DNA of 64,000 bases from Cytobacillus firmus DS1 (GTDB taxonomy: Bacteria > Bacillota > Bacilli > Bacillales > Cytobacillaceae), in contig NZ_APVL01000003.1 in the NCBI RefSeq assembly GCF_000565285.1, positions 186,001-250,000 on the forward strand. The letters are read 5' to 3'. The number at the start of each line of letters is the position of its first letter. Position 1 is the stretch's first letter. Positions 54,061-61,112 of this stretch are shown here, piece by piece. Made by a program: the position numbers and the translations under genes. Under the pieces are notes generated by a model. That model saw nothing but the letters and a program-made list of their open reading frames with translations, ran no database searches and was not told where the DNA came from.

Positions 54061-54102
54061 AAAAAAGAGTGCTGAATCATGGTGATTCAGCACTCTTGCT
54101 TT
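54061..54102 (-). terminator. Terminator downstream of ybaK and R1 copy 3
   Basis: On the minus strand AGAGTGCTGAATCA and TGATTCAGCACTCT form a perfect 14-bp stem with a 3-nt loop, followed by eight T residues. Confidence 0.85.
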
Positions 54103-54110
54103 GATTATTT

Positions 54111-54390
54111 AACTCGTTTCATAAAAATTGTTGTTATTCACCTATTAATATTATCCGTTGATTTCCGCTCCAGGATGCTCAGCGAACCGCGGAGCAGGCG
54201 CTGAGCCTCCTCGACGCTCCGCGTCTGCGGGGTCTCACCTGTCCCGCTACTCCCGCTGGACGTTGAATAAGCTCCCCCGAGAAACACCGCACGAAGAAAA
54301 TGCGTTAGCATTTTCGAGGATCTCGCACCTTCCGCTCCAATCAACTCAGCAAATAATATACAAAAAGCAACAAACCTTGAAAACAGCCTT
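54111..54390 (-). repeat. MITE-like repeat R1, copy 3 (280 bp)
   Basis: The longest and most diverged copy. Inner parts match copy 2 well (GCGGGGTCTCACCTGTCCCG; the hairpin AAAATGCGTTAGCATTTT). The terminal repeat is degraded on the left (AACTCGTTTC) and kept on the right (GAAAACAGCCTT). The flanking 6-bp direct repeats are TTATTT at 54105-54110 and 54391-54396, the latter holding the ybaK stop codon. Confidence 0.7.
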
Positions 54391-54867
54391 TTATTTGATT
54401 AAATCCGCCAGCTCAGCCCCAATGGCCTTCTGCAGGTCGTCCACCCTGAGCTCCATCTGCATGCCGACTTTTCCGCCGCTGACTATGATCAGATCAAGCT
54501 CTTCTGCCTTTGCGTCAATGAATGTGGGATACTGCTTTTTCATTCCGACCGGAGAGCAGCCTCCGCGGATGTAGCCTGTCAGCTTCTGGATATCTTTGAC
54601 CGGGATCATTTCCACTTTCTTTTCGCCGGCAGCTTTCGCGGCCTTTTTCAGGTCGAGCTCTTCTGTCACGGGGATGATGAACACGAAGATCTGCTTGCTG
54701 ACGCCCTGGGCGACTAATGTTTTATAGACAGCTTCAGGATTTTTGCCTATCTTCGCGGCAACCGAAACCCCATCGATTTTACCGTCATGGCTGTCATAAG
54801 TAATCAGTTCATAAACGACCTTTTGAGCATCCAGCATACGCATCGCATTTGTTTTACCCTTTGCCAT
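54391..54867 (-). CDS. ybaK: Cys-tRNA(Pro) deacylase YbaK
   Basis: A 158-residue editing protein that hydrolyses cysteine wrongly attached to tRNA-Pro. It has the YbaK/ProX fold with NAMRMLDAQKVVYELITYD, AVYKTLVA, VFIIPVTEELDLKKAAKA and the conserved TGYIRGGCSPVGMKKQYPTF. The ATG at 54867 follows ATGGAGG at about 8 nt. The gene is single; its stop codon lies in the target duplication of R1 copy 3. Confidence 0.92.
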   Translation of the reverse strand: MAKGKTNAMRMLDAQKVVYELITYDSHDGKIDGVSVAAKIGKNPEAVYKTLVAQGVSKQIFVFIIPVTEELDLKKAAKAAGEKKVEMIPVKDIQKLTGYIRGGCSPVGMKKQYPTFIDAKAEELDLIIVSGGKVGMQMELRVDDLQKAIGAELADLIK

Positions 54868-54941
54868 TGCCTGCGCCTCCATTGGTTATTTTCCTCATTT
54901 TAGCATTTTTGGCCAGTTTCAAAAAGGCAGAGGCAAAAGAA

Positions 54942-54976
54942 TAGCAGGATCCCCCTAAAGAGAATCCTGCTATTAG
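54942..54976 (-). terminator. Terminator of GH13 gene
   Basis: On the minus strand AGCAGGATT and ATCCTGCT pair around a purine-rich loop and are followed by ATTCTTTT. Confidence 0.65.
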
Positions 54977-54979
54977 AAA

Positions 54980-56641
54980 TTATTTCAATCGGTAGACGCG
55001 GGCTTCATAAGGCTTAAGCGTAAACGAATCCATATCTTCATGCGTTTCAACCGGGTAGTTATTCAATAAAAGCTGCTCATAAGAAAGCTTTTCATCTGCT
55101 TCAAAAGAGGCTTCCTCAGTAGAAAGATTCGTAATGACGACTACCTTGTTATCATCAGATGTACGGGTATAAGCATAGATTTGCTGATCGTCTTCAAGAA
55201 GCAGATCATATTGTCCATAGGTGAAGACTTCATTATCTTTTTTCAATCGGATCATTTTTTTATAGAACGAAAGGATGGATTCCCCGTCCTGTGATTGGAT
55301 CTCTACATTGATCTCCTTATAATTCGGGTTGACCTTCATCCAAGGCTGGCCTTTTGTGAATCCTGCGTTTTCTTTAGAGGACCACTGCATTGGCGTACGG
55401 CTATTATCGCGGGAAGAAGCCCAGATGATGTCCATGATATTCTGATGGGACAGGCCTTCCTCTTTTTTCAGGCGGTACAGGTTCTTCACTGCTACATCAT
55501 CGTAGTCGTCAATAGAAGGGAATTGAACATTAGTCATGCCAATTTCCTGTCCCTGATAAATGAACGGCGTTCCCTGCATCAGGAAGTACATGGCCCCCAT
55601 AGCTGTTGAGCTTTGCTGCCAGTATTCCTTATCATTTCCCCATGTGGAAACGATACGCGGCTTATCATGGTTTTCGATGAATAACGCGTTCCATCCGTCC
55701 GTTTCCAGGCCTTTCTGCCAGCGGGTCAGAACTTTTTTCAGCTCGACAATATCAACCTCAGGGTTTGTTTCCGCGTCCCAAAGACCAAGGTGCTCAAATT
55801 GGAAAATCATATCCATTTTACCCTGTTCTTCACCGACCCAAAGGTCAGCTTCATCCACAGTAACACCGTTTGCCTCGCCAACTGTCATCACATCATAGTT
55901 CGCATAGGTGCGGTCTTTAAATTCCTTTAAATACTCGTGAATGCCTTCCTGGTTCATATGCATATCGAAGGAAGAAACATACTTCTTCTTCTTCGGGTTC
56001 GGCATATCAGGCAGGCCGGCACGCTTTTTGATATGGCTGATGGCATCAATCCGGAAGCCGTCGATTCCCTTATCCAGCCACCAGTTCACCGTATCATATA
56101 ATGCCTCGCGGACCTCTTTATTTTCCCAGTTCAAATCAGGCTGCTTGGTCGAAAAAACATGAAGATAATACTGCTCCGTCTTCTCATCGTATTCCCATGC
56201 CGATCCGCCGAAAATGCTTTCCCAGTTATTCGGCTCCTTGCCATTCTTTCCGTCTCTCCAAATATACCAGTCTCTTTTCGGGTTCTCTTTGGACTCACGG
56301 GACTCAATGAACCACGGATGCTCATCACTTGTATGGTTCAGCACAAGATCCAGAATCAGCTTCATATCGCGCTTATGGACCTCATCCATCAGCTGATTAA
56401 AATCCTCCATTGAACCGAAATCCTCCATGATATCCTGGTAGTCTGAAATATCGTATCCATTATCATCATTAGGGGATTTGTACATTGGGCAAATCCATAT
56501 GACATCAATGCCTAACCCTTTAATATAATCCAGCCGCTGAATGATACCCTGAAGATCGCCAATTCCATCTCCGTTTGAATCCTGGAAACTGCGGGGATAA
56601 ATTTGATATCCAACTGCTTCTTTCCACCATACCTTTTTCAT
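54980..56641 (-). CDS. GH13 alpha-glucosidase (MalL/oligo-1,6-glucosidase family)
   Basis: A 553-residue cytoplasmic (alpha/beta)8 enzyme that frees glucose from short alpha-glucosides. Catalytic residues are D199 in GIDGFRIDAISH, E256 in MTVGEANGV and D326 in ENHDKPR. The opening WWKEAVGYQIYPRSFQDSNG is typical. Residue 200, next to the nucleophile, is Ala; alpha-1,6-specific relatives have Val there, so a preference for alpha-1,4 bonds (maltose, maltodextrin) is likely. The ATG has a TTGAGGGTG box. A perfect LacI-type palindrome lies about 50 nt upstream, suggesting repression lifted by maltose-like sugars. No transporter is nearby. Confidence 0.93.
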   Translation of the reverse strand: MKKVWWKEAVGYQIYPRSFQDSNGDGIGDLQGIIQRLDYIKGLGIDVIWICPMYKSPNDDNGYDISDYQDIMEDFGSMEDFNQLMDEVHKRDMKLILDLVLNHTSDEHPWFIESRESKENPKRDWYIWRDGKNGKEPNNWESIFGGSAWEYDEKTEQYYLHVFSTKQPDLNWENKEVREALYDTVNWWLDKGIDGFRIDAISHIKKRAGLPDMPNPKKKKYVSSFDMHMNQEGIHEYLKEFKDRTYANYDVMTVGEANGVTVDEADLWVGEEQGKMDMIFQFEHLGLWDAETNPEVDIVELKKVLTRWQKGLETDGWNALFIENHDKPRIVSTWGNDKEYWQQSSTAMGAMYFLMQGTPFIYQGQEIGMTNVQFPSIDDYDDVAVKNLYRLKKEEGLSHQNIMDIIWASSRDNSRTPMQWSSKENAGFTKGQPWMKVNPNYKEINVEIQSQDGESILSFYKKMIRLKKDNEVFTYGQYDLLLEDDQQIYAYTRTSDDNKVVVITNLSTEEASFEADEKLSYEQLLLNNYPVETHEDMDSFTLKPYEARVYRLK

Positions 56642-56692
56642 GTTAACACCCTCAATATATATAAATTTCTAGTTCTAGAATCGCAATGATGC

Positions 56693-56704
56693 GCAAACGT
56701 TTGC
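56693..56704. promoter_or_regulatory. LacI/GalR-type operator upstream of alpha-glucosidase
   Basis: GCAAACGTTTGC is a perfect 12-bp palindrome with the central CG typical of LacI-family (MalR-like) operators. It lies 52 nt before the gene start. A second, imperfect cre-like word TGTAACGCTTACA is at 56762-56774. Confidence 0.6.
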
Positions 56705-56921
56705 ATTAAGCGGCATAAAAAAAGCTGCCTGCTTAAAGCATGTGCACACTACTACAGTAAGTGTAACGCTTACAATTTATTTTTTCAATACCCTAATTAA
56801 ATTTGGATTTATAAAAAAGGAAGGAGAGGTCCTACATTTATTCGAATAGCGAATATACACATATTTATTGTCTTTATGTAAAACATAATGTTATGTTATC
56901 CATAAGAAAAAGGAGAATATC

Positions 56922-57065
56922 ATGTTCCCAAATTATAAAGGAAAACTGCAAGCCATTATGTGGATGGGTGTTGGCTCAGCTCTTCTCTCAAGTATTTTTA
57001 GTGCCTTCCTTATTAGGATAGCCATTAAGACCCACAGAAAAGTTAATCAGTTATCTAAGCGCTAG
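56922..57065 (+). CDS. Small membrane protein (47 aa)
   Basis: A short gene translated as MFPNYKGKLQAIMWMGVGSA, then a hydrophobic helix (LLSSIFSAFLIRIAIK) and a basic tail ending NQLSKR. AAAAAGGAG lies 5-6 nt before the ATG, a good ribosome site, and the helix fits a single membrane span. No family was recognised. It diverges from the alpha-glucosidase gene. The Gly/Ser-rich small-residue helix with basic ends also resembles small toxic or regulatory peptides, which is only a suggestion. Confidence 0.6.
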   Translation: MFPNYKGKLQAIMWMGVGSALLSSIFSAFLIRIAIKTHRKVNQLSKR

Positions 57066-57247
57066 GAAATAAATTCCTAGCATTTTTCTGCCAACGGATT
57101 CTCAATTCTTGCATCTCATAGTTAAAAAAGGTCCACTTTATTTAATTTGGAAACCAATAGTTATCACTAATACTAATATTAATACGTTTCTCAACATTAT
57201 TATACCTGGGTGTTTTTAATGGACTGCGCCCATTTATCCGAGAAAAC

Positions 57248-57283
57248 AAAGAAGCCGCAGCATTCCCAGCTGCGGCTTCCGAT
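57248..57283 (-). terminator. Terminator of HELGH-protein gene
   Basis: On the minus strand GAAGCCGCAGC and GCTGCGGCTTC form a perfect stem around TGGGAAT, followed by TTTGTTTTC. Confidence 0.8.
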
Positions 57284-57287
57284 ATTG

Positions 57288-57740
57288 TCAGGCCGGCTCC
57301 ATTTGAAGCTGGTCCCGGTATGGTTTTAATGAATGATAGATAATTTTCTGCATGAATGCCTTATCCATGTCCGGCAGAAGCTTTTCAGCAAATGCCCAGG
57401 CATTTTCCTCAATTTTCAATGCTGTGAGCCACCGTTCCTGCTCTGTTATACAGGCATCAAGATGACTGGCCAATTGCTCCAGCTCAGCATCTTCTGCATG
57501 GCCTAACTCATGTGCAAACACAACGGCAAAATAGTCCAAAAAACGATCCGCAGAAACAAACAGCTGCTGGCATTGGTTCTTAATCTCTTCTACATAAAGG
57601 GTTACTGTATGTGTTCCCATACTGTACTTTCCGCCAGCTATACGATTTCCCGGAAAATGTTTCTCTAATTTAATGTCCGCCTGACTCCCCGATCTCTTCA
57701 GCAATTCATGAACAACTAGATCCAAGCTTTCTTTATTCAA
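57288..57740 (-). CDS. Predicted zinc metalloprotease-like protein (HELGH)
   Basis: A 150-residue cytoplasmic protein with a HELGH zinc motif (VVFAHELGHAED, near residues 77-81) and a downstream helix ENAWAFAEKLLP, where Glu could be the third ligand, a gluzincin-like layout. The TTG at 57740 has AAAGGTG 6 nt upstream; the earlier GTG lies inside that box. It looks like a minimal ImmA/IrrE-type peptidase without a DNA-binding domain. No substrate is suggested. It is monocistronic. Confidence 0.72.
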   Translation of the reverse strand: MNKESLDLVVHELLKRSGSQADIKLEKHFPGNRIAGGKYSMGTHTVTLYVEEIKNQCQQLFVSADRFLDYFAVVFAHELGHAEDAELEQLASHLDACITEQERWLTALKIEENAWAFAEKLLPDMDKAFMQKIIYHSLKPYRDQLQMEPA

Positions 57741-57846
57741 TGCAAACACCTTTCTCTATTTAAAGCTTATAGGCTATTATATGAGAAAAGTGTACAGAAA
57801 TAAACCACTATATACCCTTTTATTTCGACGATAAAACCTAAATTCC

Positions 57847-58749
57847 TTAATTTTTATCCTGCAGAAGCGATTTATGGATCCAGATCGCAGCCTGTGCACC
57901 CTCTCCCATCGCAATGGTTACTTGTTCAGAATGGGCTGCCACATCGCCCGCTGCCCAAACATTTTGGACACTGGTCATTTTCGAACGCGGATCTGTCAGG
58001 ATATGCTTATTTTCAAGCCGCTCTGCACCGAGCTGCTTTGCCAGGCCGGATTTTATCTCATTTCCGCCAAATGCGATAAATCCTCTGTCACCTGTAATTT
58101 CTTTGCCGCTCTCCAGCCTTACCCCCTTAAATTTATCATCTTCTGCGAGCACCCTATCTATTGTTTCTTCCACATATTCAATATTTTTCTCTCTCATTTT
58201 CTCCAGTAATTCCTGATCTGCCGGCTTTTTTTCATGGTTGATAAAAACAAGGTCATTTGTCCAGTAAGACAAGGTTATGGCCATATTAGCGCCCGCATTT
58301 CCAGAACCAAGCACAAGGGTGCGTCTATCCTTCACCTCATATCCATCACAGTCGGGACAGACATAGACAGATATGCCAAGACACGGCATCAGTTCGGGGA
58401 AGGGCGGCATCCGGTCCATTACGCCCGTTGCCAGCAGGATCCGTTTGCCGGAATATTTATTGCCGCTTTCTGATGAAACCACAAATCCCCCATCTGCCTT
58501 TTCAGCCTGTTCCACTTTTTCATGAACAAACTCCACTCCAAGGCTTTCCGCATGCTTTTTCCCAAGCCCACGAAGCTCCGGACCGCTCACACCATCAGGA
58601 TACCCTAAGATATTATGATAATTTTTGCATATCACGGAACGCCCATCATTGGAATCCAGCACCAGCACCTTATGCTTATACCTGCCCAGCTGAATGGCAG
58701 CCTGCAGTCCCGCAATCCCTCCTCCAACAATCAGACAATCATAATTCAA
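57847..58749 (-). CDS. Thioredoxin reductase-like FAD/NAD(P) oxidoreductase
   Basis: A 300-residue flavoenzyme. The FAD motif is VGGGIAGLQAAIQLGRYKHK, the redox pair CPDC lies at residues 131-134, the NAD(P) motif is VLGSGNAGANMAI, and the FAD C-terminal motif is NVWAAGDVAAHSEQVTIAMG. It is shorter than TrxB (about 315) and the disulfide is CPDC instead of CATC, so the partner is probably not ordinary thioredoxin. Bacillithiol-linked redox work is one option. The ATG has AAAGGAGGG upstream. Monocistronic. Confidence 0.88.
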   Translation of the reverse strand: MNYDCLIVGGGIAGLQAAIQLGRYKHKVLVLDSNDGRSVICKNYHNILGYPDGVSGPELRGLGKKHAESLGVEFVHEKVEQAEKADGGFVVSSESGNKYSGKRILLATGVMDRMPPFPELMPCLGISVYVCPDCDGYEVKDRRTLVLGSGNAGANMAITLSYWTNDLVFINHEKKPADQELLEKMREKNIEYVEETIDRVLAEDDKFKGVRLESGKEITGDRGFIAFGGNEIKSGLAKQLGAERLENKHILTDPRSKMTSVQNVWAAGDVAAHSEQVTIAMGEGAQAAIWIHKSLLQDKN

Positions 58750-58821
58750 AAATAATCCCTCCTTTTCGTGCCAAAAAAAGGCTATACATGTAAACTACCC
58801 AGAAATTCCTCTTCTAAATAC

Positions 58822-58850
58822 AAAAAGGGAGTCTCATCGCTGAAACTCCC
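58822..58850 (-). terminator. Terminator of parM-parR operon
   Basis: On the minus strand GGGAGTTTCA and TGAGACTCCC form a stem around GCGA and are followed by TTTTTG. It lies just after the parR stop. Confidence 0.85.
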
Positions 58851-58857
58851 CTCAAAC

Positions 58858-59448
58858 TCATTTATTCATATGTGCAAGAAAGCCGCCAAGAAGAGTATCG
58901 AGATCTTCTTCGCTTTCCTCTTCAGTTTCATCTTCTTGCTGTTCCTGTTTAGCTTTGTCCCAATCAAAGTCAAGCAGATCATCTTCAATATCCAAATCTG
59001 CCTCCGTTATTTCATCTTCCTCTAAAGCCGCAGCTGCCGAGTCATACTGATTCACAGCAGGTCGCGGCTCCTCCTGCAGATATAGAGCTTCATCAATATC
59101 AGAAGAGCGGCTGTTCAAGGACGCCAGCAGGGATGTTGCCCGCACCGGGTCCGTGATCAGCTGATAAATGATGCTGCCGAGCAAGGCTTCTGAGTGCTCA
59201 TGCTTTAGCCAGTCACGCTGAACCTTGCTTAACCCCTTTGGAAGGGGAATAGTGATGGTTTCCCGGTCTTTTGATTGTGAACTGCTGACACCCTGCATCA
59301 CAAACTCGGCCATTTTGCTCGAAAAATTCCGCTTTTCGGTTTCCTTGAGCTTTTGAAGATGCTTCAGAATATGATCAGGTGTGTCAGATGGTACTCGAAA
59401 GGATATGGATTGTCCTCTCTTAATTTCAGAAGAGGAAGCTTTACTCAT
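58858..59448 (-). CDS. ParR-like centromere-binding protein
   Basis: A 196-residue predicted DNA-binding adaptor. Two ribbon-helix-helix-like modules are visible: SISFRVPSDTPDHILKHLQK with NFSSKMAEFVMQG (residues 14-54), and ITIPLPKGLSKVQRDWLKHE with ALLGSIIYQLI (65-98). The last 65 residues are very acidic (DLDIEDDLLDFDWD, DETEEESEED) and end in an amphipathic tail DTLLGGFLAHMNK, a likely filament-binding peptide. The ATG follows AGGGTGA. It lies 11 nt downstream of the actin-like gene, in the order parM-parR with the iteron array upstream. The name is inferred from context and fold; no homologue was checked. Confidence 0.75.
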   Translation of the reverse strand: MSKASSSEIKRGQSISFRVPSDTPDHILKHLQKLKETEKRNFSSKMAEFVMQGVSSSQSKDRETITIPLPKGLSKVQRDWLKHEHSEALLGSIIYQLITDPVRATSLLASLNSRSSDIDEALYLQEEPRPAVNQYDSAAAALEEDEITEADLDIEDDLLDFDWDKAKQEQQEDETEEESEEDLDTLLGGFLAHMNK

Positions 59449-59459
59449 GAAAAATCACC

Positions 59460-60641
59460 CTAGTTGGCTTTTACAGGTTTCTTATCCTGGTCTGCCTTAT
59501 CTTTATTCGTTCTTCTTGAAAAATCAGAGATCAGCTTGTAATAAGCATTTGCCATCATCCAGATGCTTTCCTTCTCATCCTCGAAGAAATCAATGTTATA
59601 GCCATCCAGATTGTTATTTAATGTTTTCAGATAATCTTTTAGAACAATTGAGCCGCCGCCGACGAAATAGCAGATTTCCGTCTGGGAGTTTTTCTGCCAA
59701 ACGTTGCGGAGCAGGCGGTACTGCTTCTTCGCCAGGTCAAGCAGGATGCGGTCTGTAATATCATGCACGCTTGTGCGGCTTCCCTTCACCATAATATGAT
59801 TTCGGTCATTTTTCTTCGTGATGATTTCCACGACATCCGTGCGGCTGTCGAGCTCAACACCATGCTTCGAACGAATCTCTTCACGGATGGATTCAAGCGC
59901 TTCAGACACTCCAAGGTTGAAGCCCTGCGCTTTATCATCATCTACATTGCGGTTTTTAATGACAGCGATATCTGTAGATAATCCGCCGATATCCTGGATT
60001 AAAATACGCTTATCAATTAAATCCTTATTAATGATGTTTAAGTTATTATCCATTACAAGGTTGATGTAAGCAGCAAATCCTTCAGGGTAAACCTTGATTT
60101 CTTCAAACTTGATATTTACTTTTTGCCCCTGGTACTTCGGTGTTACAAGAAACTCAACCTGATGGACAGAGCCCAGCAGCTTGGAGCGGTAGCCCGCATC
60201 CTTGCCTTCCTTTACTTCACGAAGCGGAAGTCCTGTACCAAGTGTGTAGTTTGCATCGATCACATTACCGGACTTTTTAAAGCCAGTGGAACCGCCATTC
60301 TGTACAGCATCCAATGCCAAAGCAGTGAAAAGCATAACCAATGTCTGATCTTCTTCGGATTTGCTGCTGCCCGGATCCAATTCAGTAGCGTTGTCGCTTT
60401 TTGTTGCCAGGTGTCCTACACGGTAAATCGTATTGTTTTCCTTCAGAGCAGGGGAGTGAACTCTAATATGTATGCCTTCAAGCGGATTCTTGCTGTCAAG
60501 TTCTTCAATCCCGATAACCGGCCGGTCCTCAACATCTCTCGCAATTACATTCGGTATGTTTAATTCTGAATCCAATTTTCCAAAGATTGCTTTAATAGAA
60601 TCGTTCCCTACGTCAACTGCTGCAATTCGTGAATTCGTCAA
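59460..60641 (-). CDS. ParM-like actin ATPase (DNA segregation filament)
   Basis: About 393 residues of a bacterial actin. The phosphate-1 motif AAVDVGNDSIKAIFGK is near the start, phosphate-2 is ILIQDIGGLSTDIAVIK and the adenosine motif is CYFVGGGSIVLKDYL. The conserved TLGTGLPLREVKEG and ANAYYKLISDF place it with ParM/StbA/Alp proteins, not MreB. Such proteins form ATP-driven filaments that push plasmids apart. TTG 60641 lies 9 nt from AAAGGA; an ATG at 60659 (six residues longer) has GGAGA only 1-2 nt away and is less likely. It is on the chromosome by synteny, with a ParR-like partner and upstream iterons. Confidence 0.88.
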   Translation of the reverse strand: MTNSRIAAVDVGNDSIKAIFGKLDSELNIPNVIARDVEDRPVIGIEELDSKNPLEGIHIRVHSPALKENNTIYRVGHLATKSDNATELDPGSSKSEEDQTLVMLFTALALDAVQNGGSTGFKKSGNVIDANYTLGTGLPLREVKEGKDAGYRSKLLGSVHQVEFLVTPKYQGQKVNIKFEEIKVYPEGFAAYINLVMDNNLNIINKDLIDKRILIQDIGGLSTDIAVIKNRNVDDDKAQGFNLGVSEALESIREEIRSKHGVELDSRTDVVEIITKKNDRNHIMVKGSRTSVHDITDRILLDLAKKQYRLLRNVWQKNSQTEICYFVGGGSIVLKDYLKTLNNNLDGYNIDFFEDEKESIWMMANAYYKLISDFSRRTNKDKADQDKKPVKAN

Positions 60642-60730
60642 ATCATTCAATCCTTTCATTCTCCATAATATAGAGCTGCTATTTTAAGAGTAATTCAGAT
60701 TGAGAGATTAATCAATGAGAGGGAATAAAA

Positions 60731-60917
60731 AGTAATCAAAGCGTAAAGACGTAAACAAAATGTAAACTTATACCTTGATTGTATACACTTTCCGTATACA
60801 TGTAAACAAAACTGTACACATCCTTATATACCAATGTGTACACAATTTTGTATACTTGTTTACATTTTTGAATACATTTGTAAACATAATTGTATACATG
60901 TAATCAAATTTGTTTAC
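60731..60917. repeat. Iteron array, likely parC-like centromere
   Basis: About 17 copies of GTAWAC-type hexamers (GTATAC, GTAAAC, GTTTAC, GTACAC, GAATAC, GTAATC) fill 187 bp. Clear units start at 60743, 60751, 60762, 60781, 60794, 60802, 60814, 60836, 60850, 60858, 60870, 60880, 60892, 60900 and 60912. Steps are 8-13 bp, about one DNA turn on average. A triplet with 8 then 12 bp steps recurs at 60794, 60850 and 60892. The array lies between the ParM-like gene and the divergent GGDEF gene, where type II partition centromeres lie. It may also be the operator of the parMR promoter. Confidence 0.78.
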
Positions 60918-61112
60918 AATCCGATTTCCCTGGTGTTTCTCTTAAATTTTGATAGTTTAAAAGATAAAATAATATCCTTATCTTTCCTATGTAAAAAACA
61001 ACCGAAATGGATAATATTAAAAAATTTAGAAAATATACTAAATTGACCTACTTTCTTGGTAAAAATTCCTATAAAATAGGTGTATAAAAATAAGGAAAAG
61101 GAGTTCAGAAGG

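Noticed and set aside
57847..58749. Classical thioredoxin reductase trxB
   Set aside because: Active-site CPDC in place of CATC and a shorter length; general family membership is kept but not the trxB name.
60731..60917. Replication origin with DnaA boxes
   Set aside because: No TTATCCACA-like boxes and no rep or dnaA gene nearby. The iterons are GTAWAC words beside an actin/ParR pair, which fits a centromere better.
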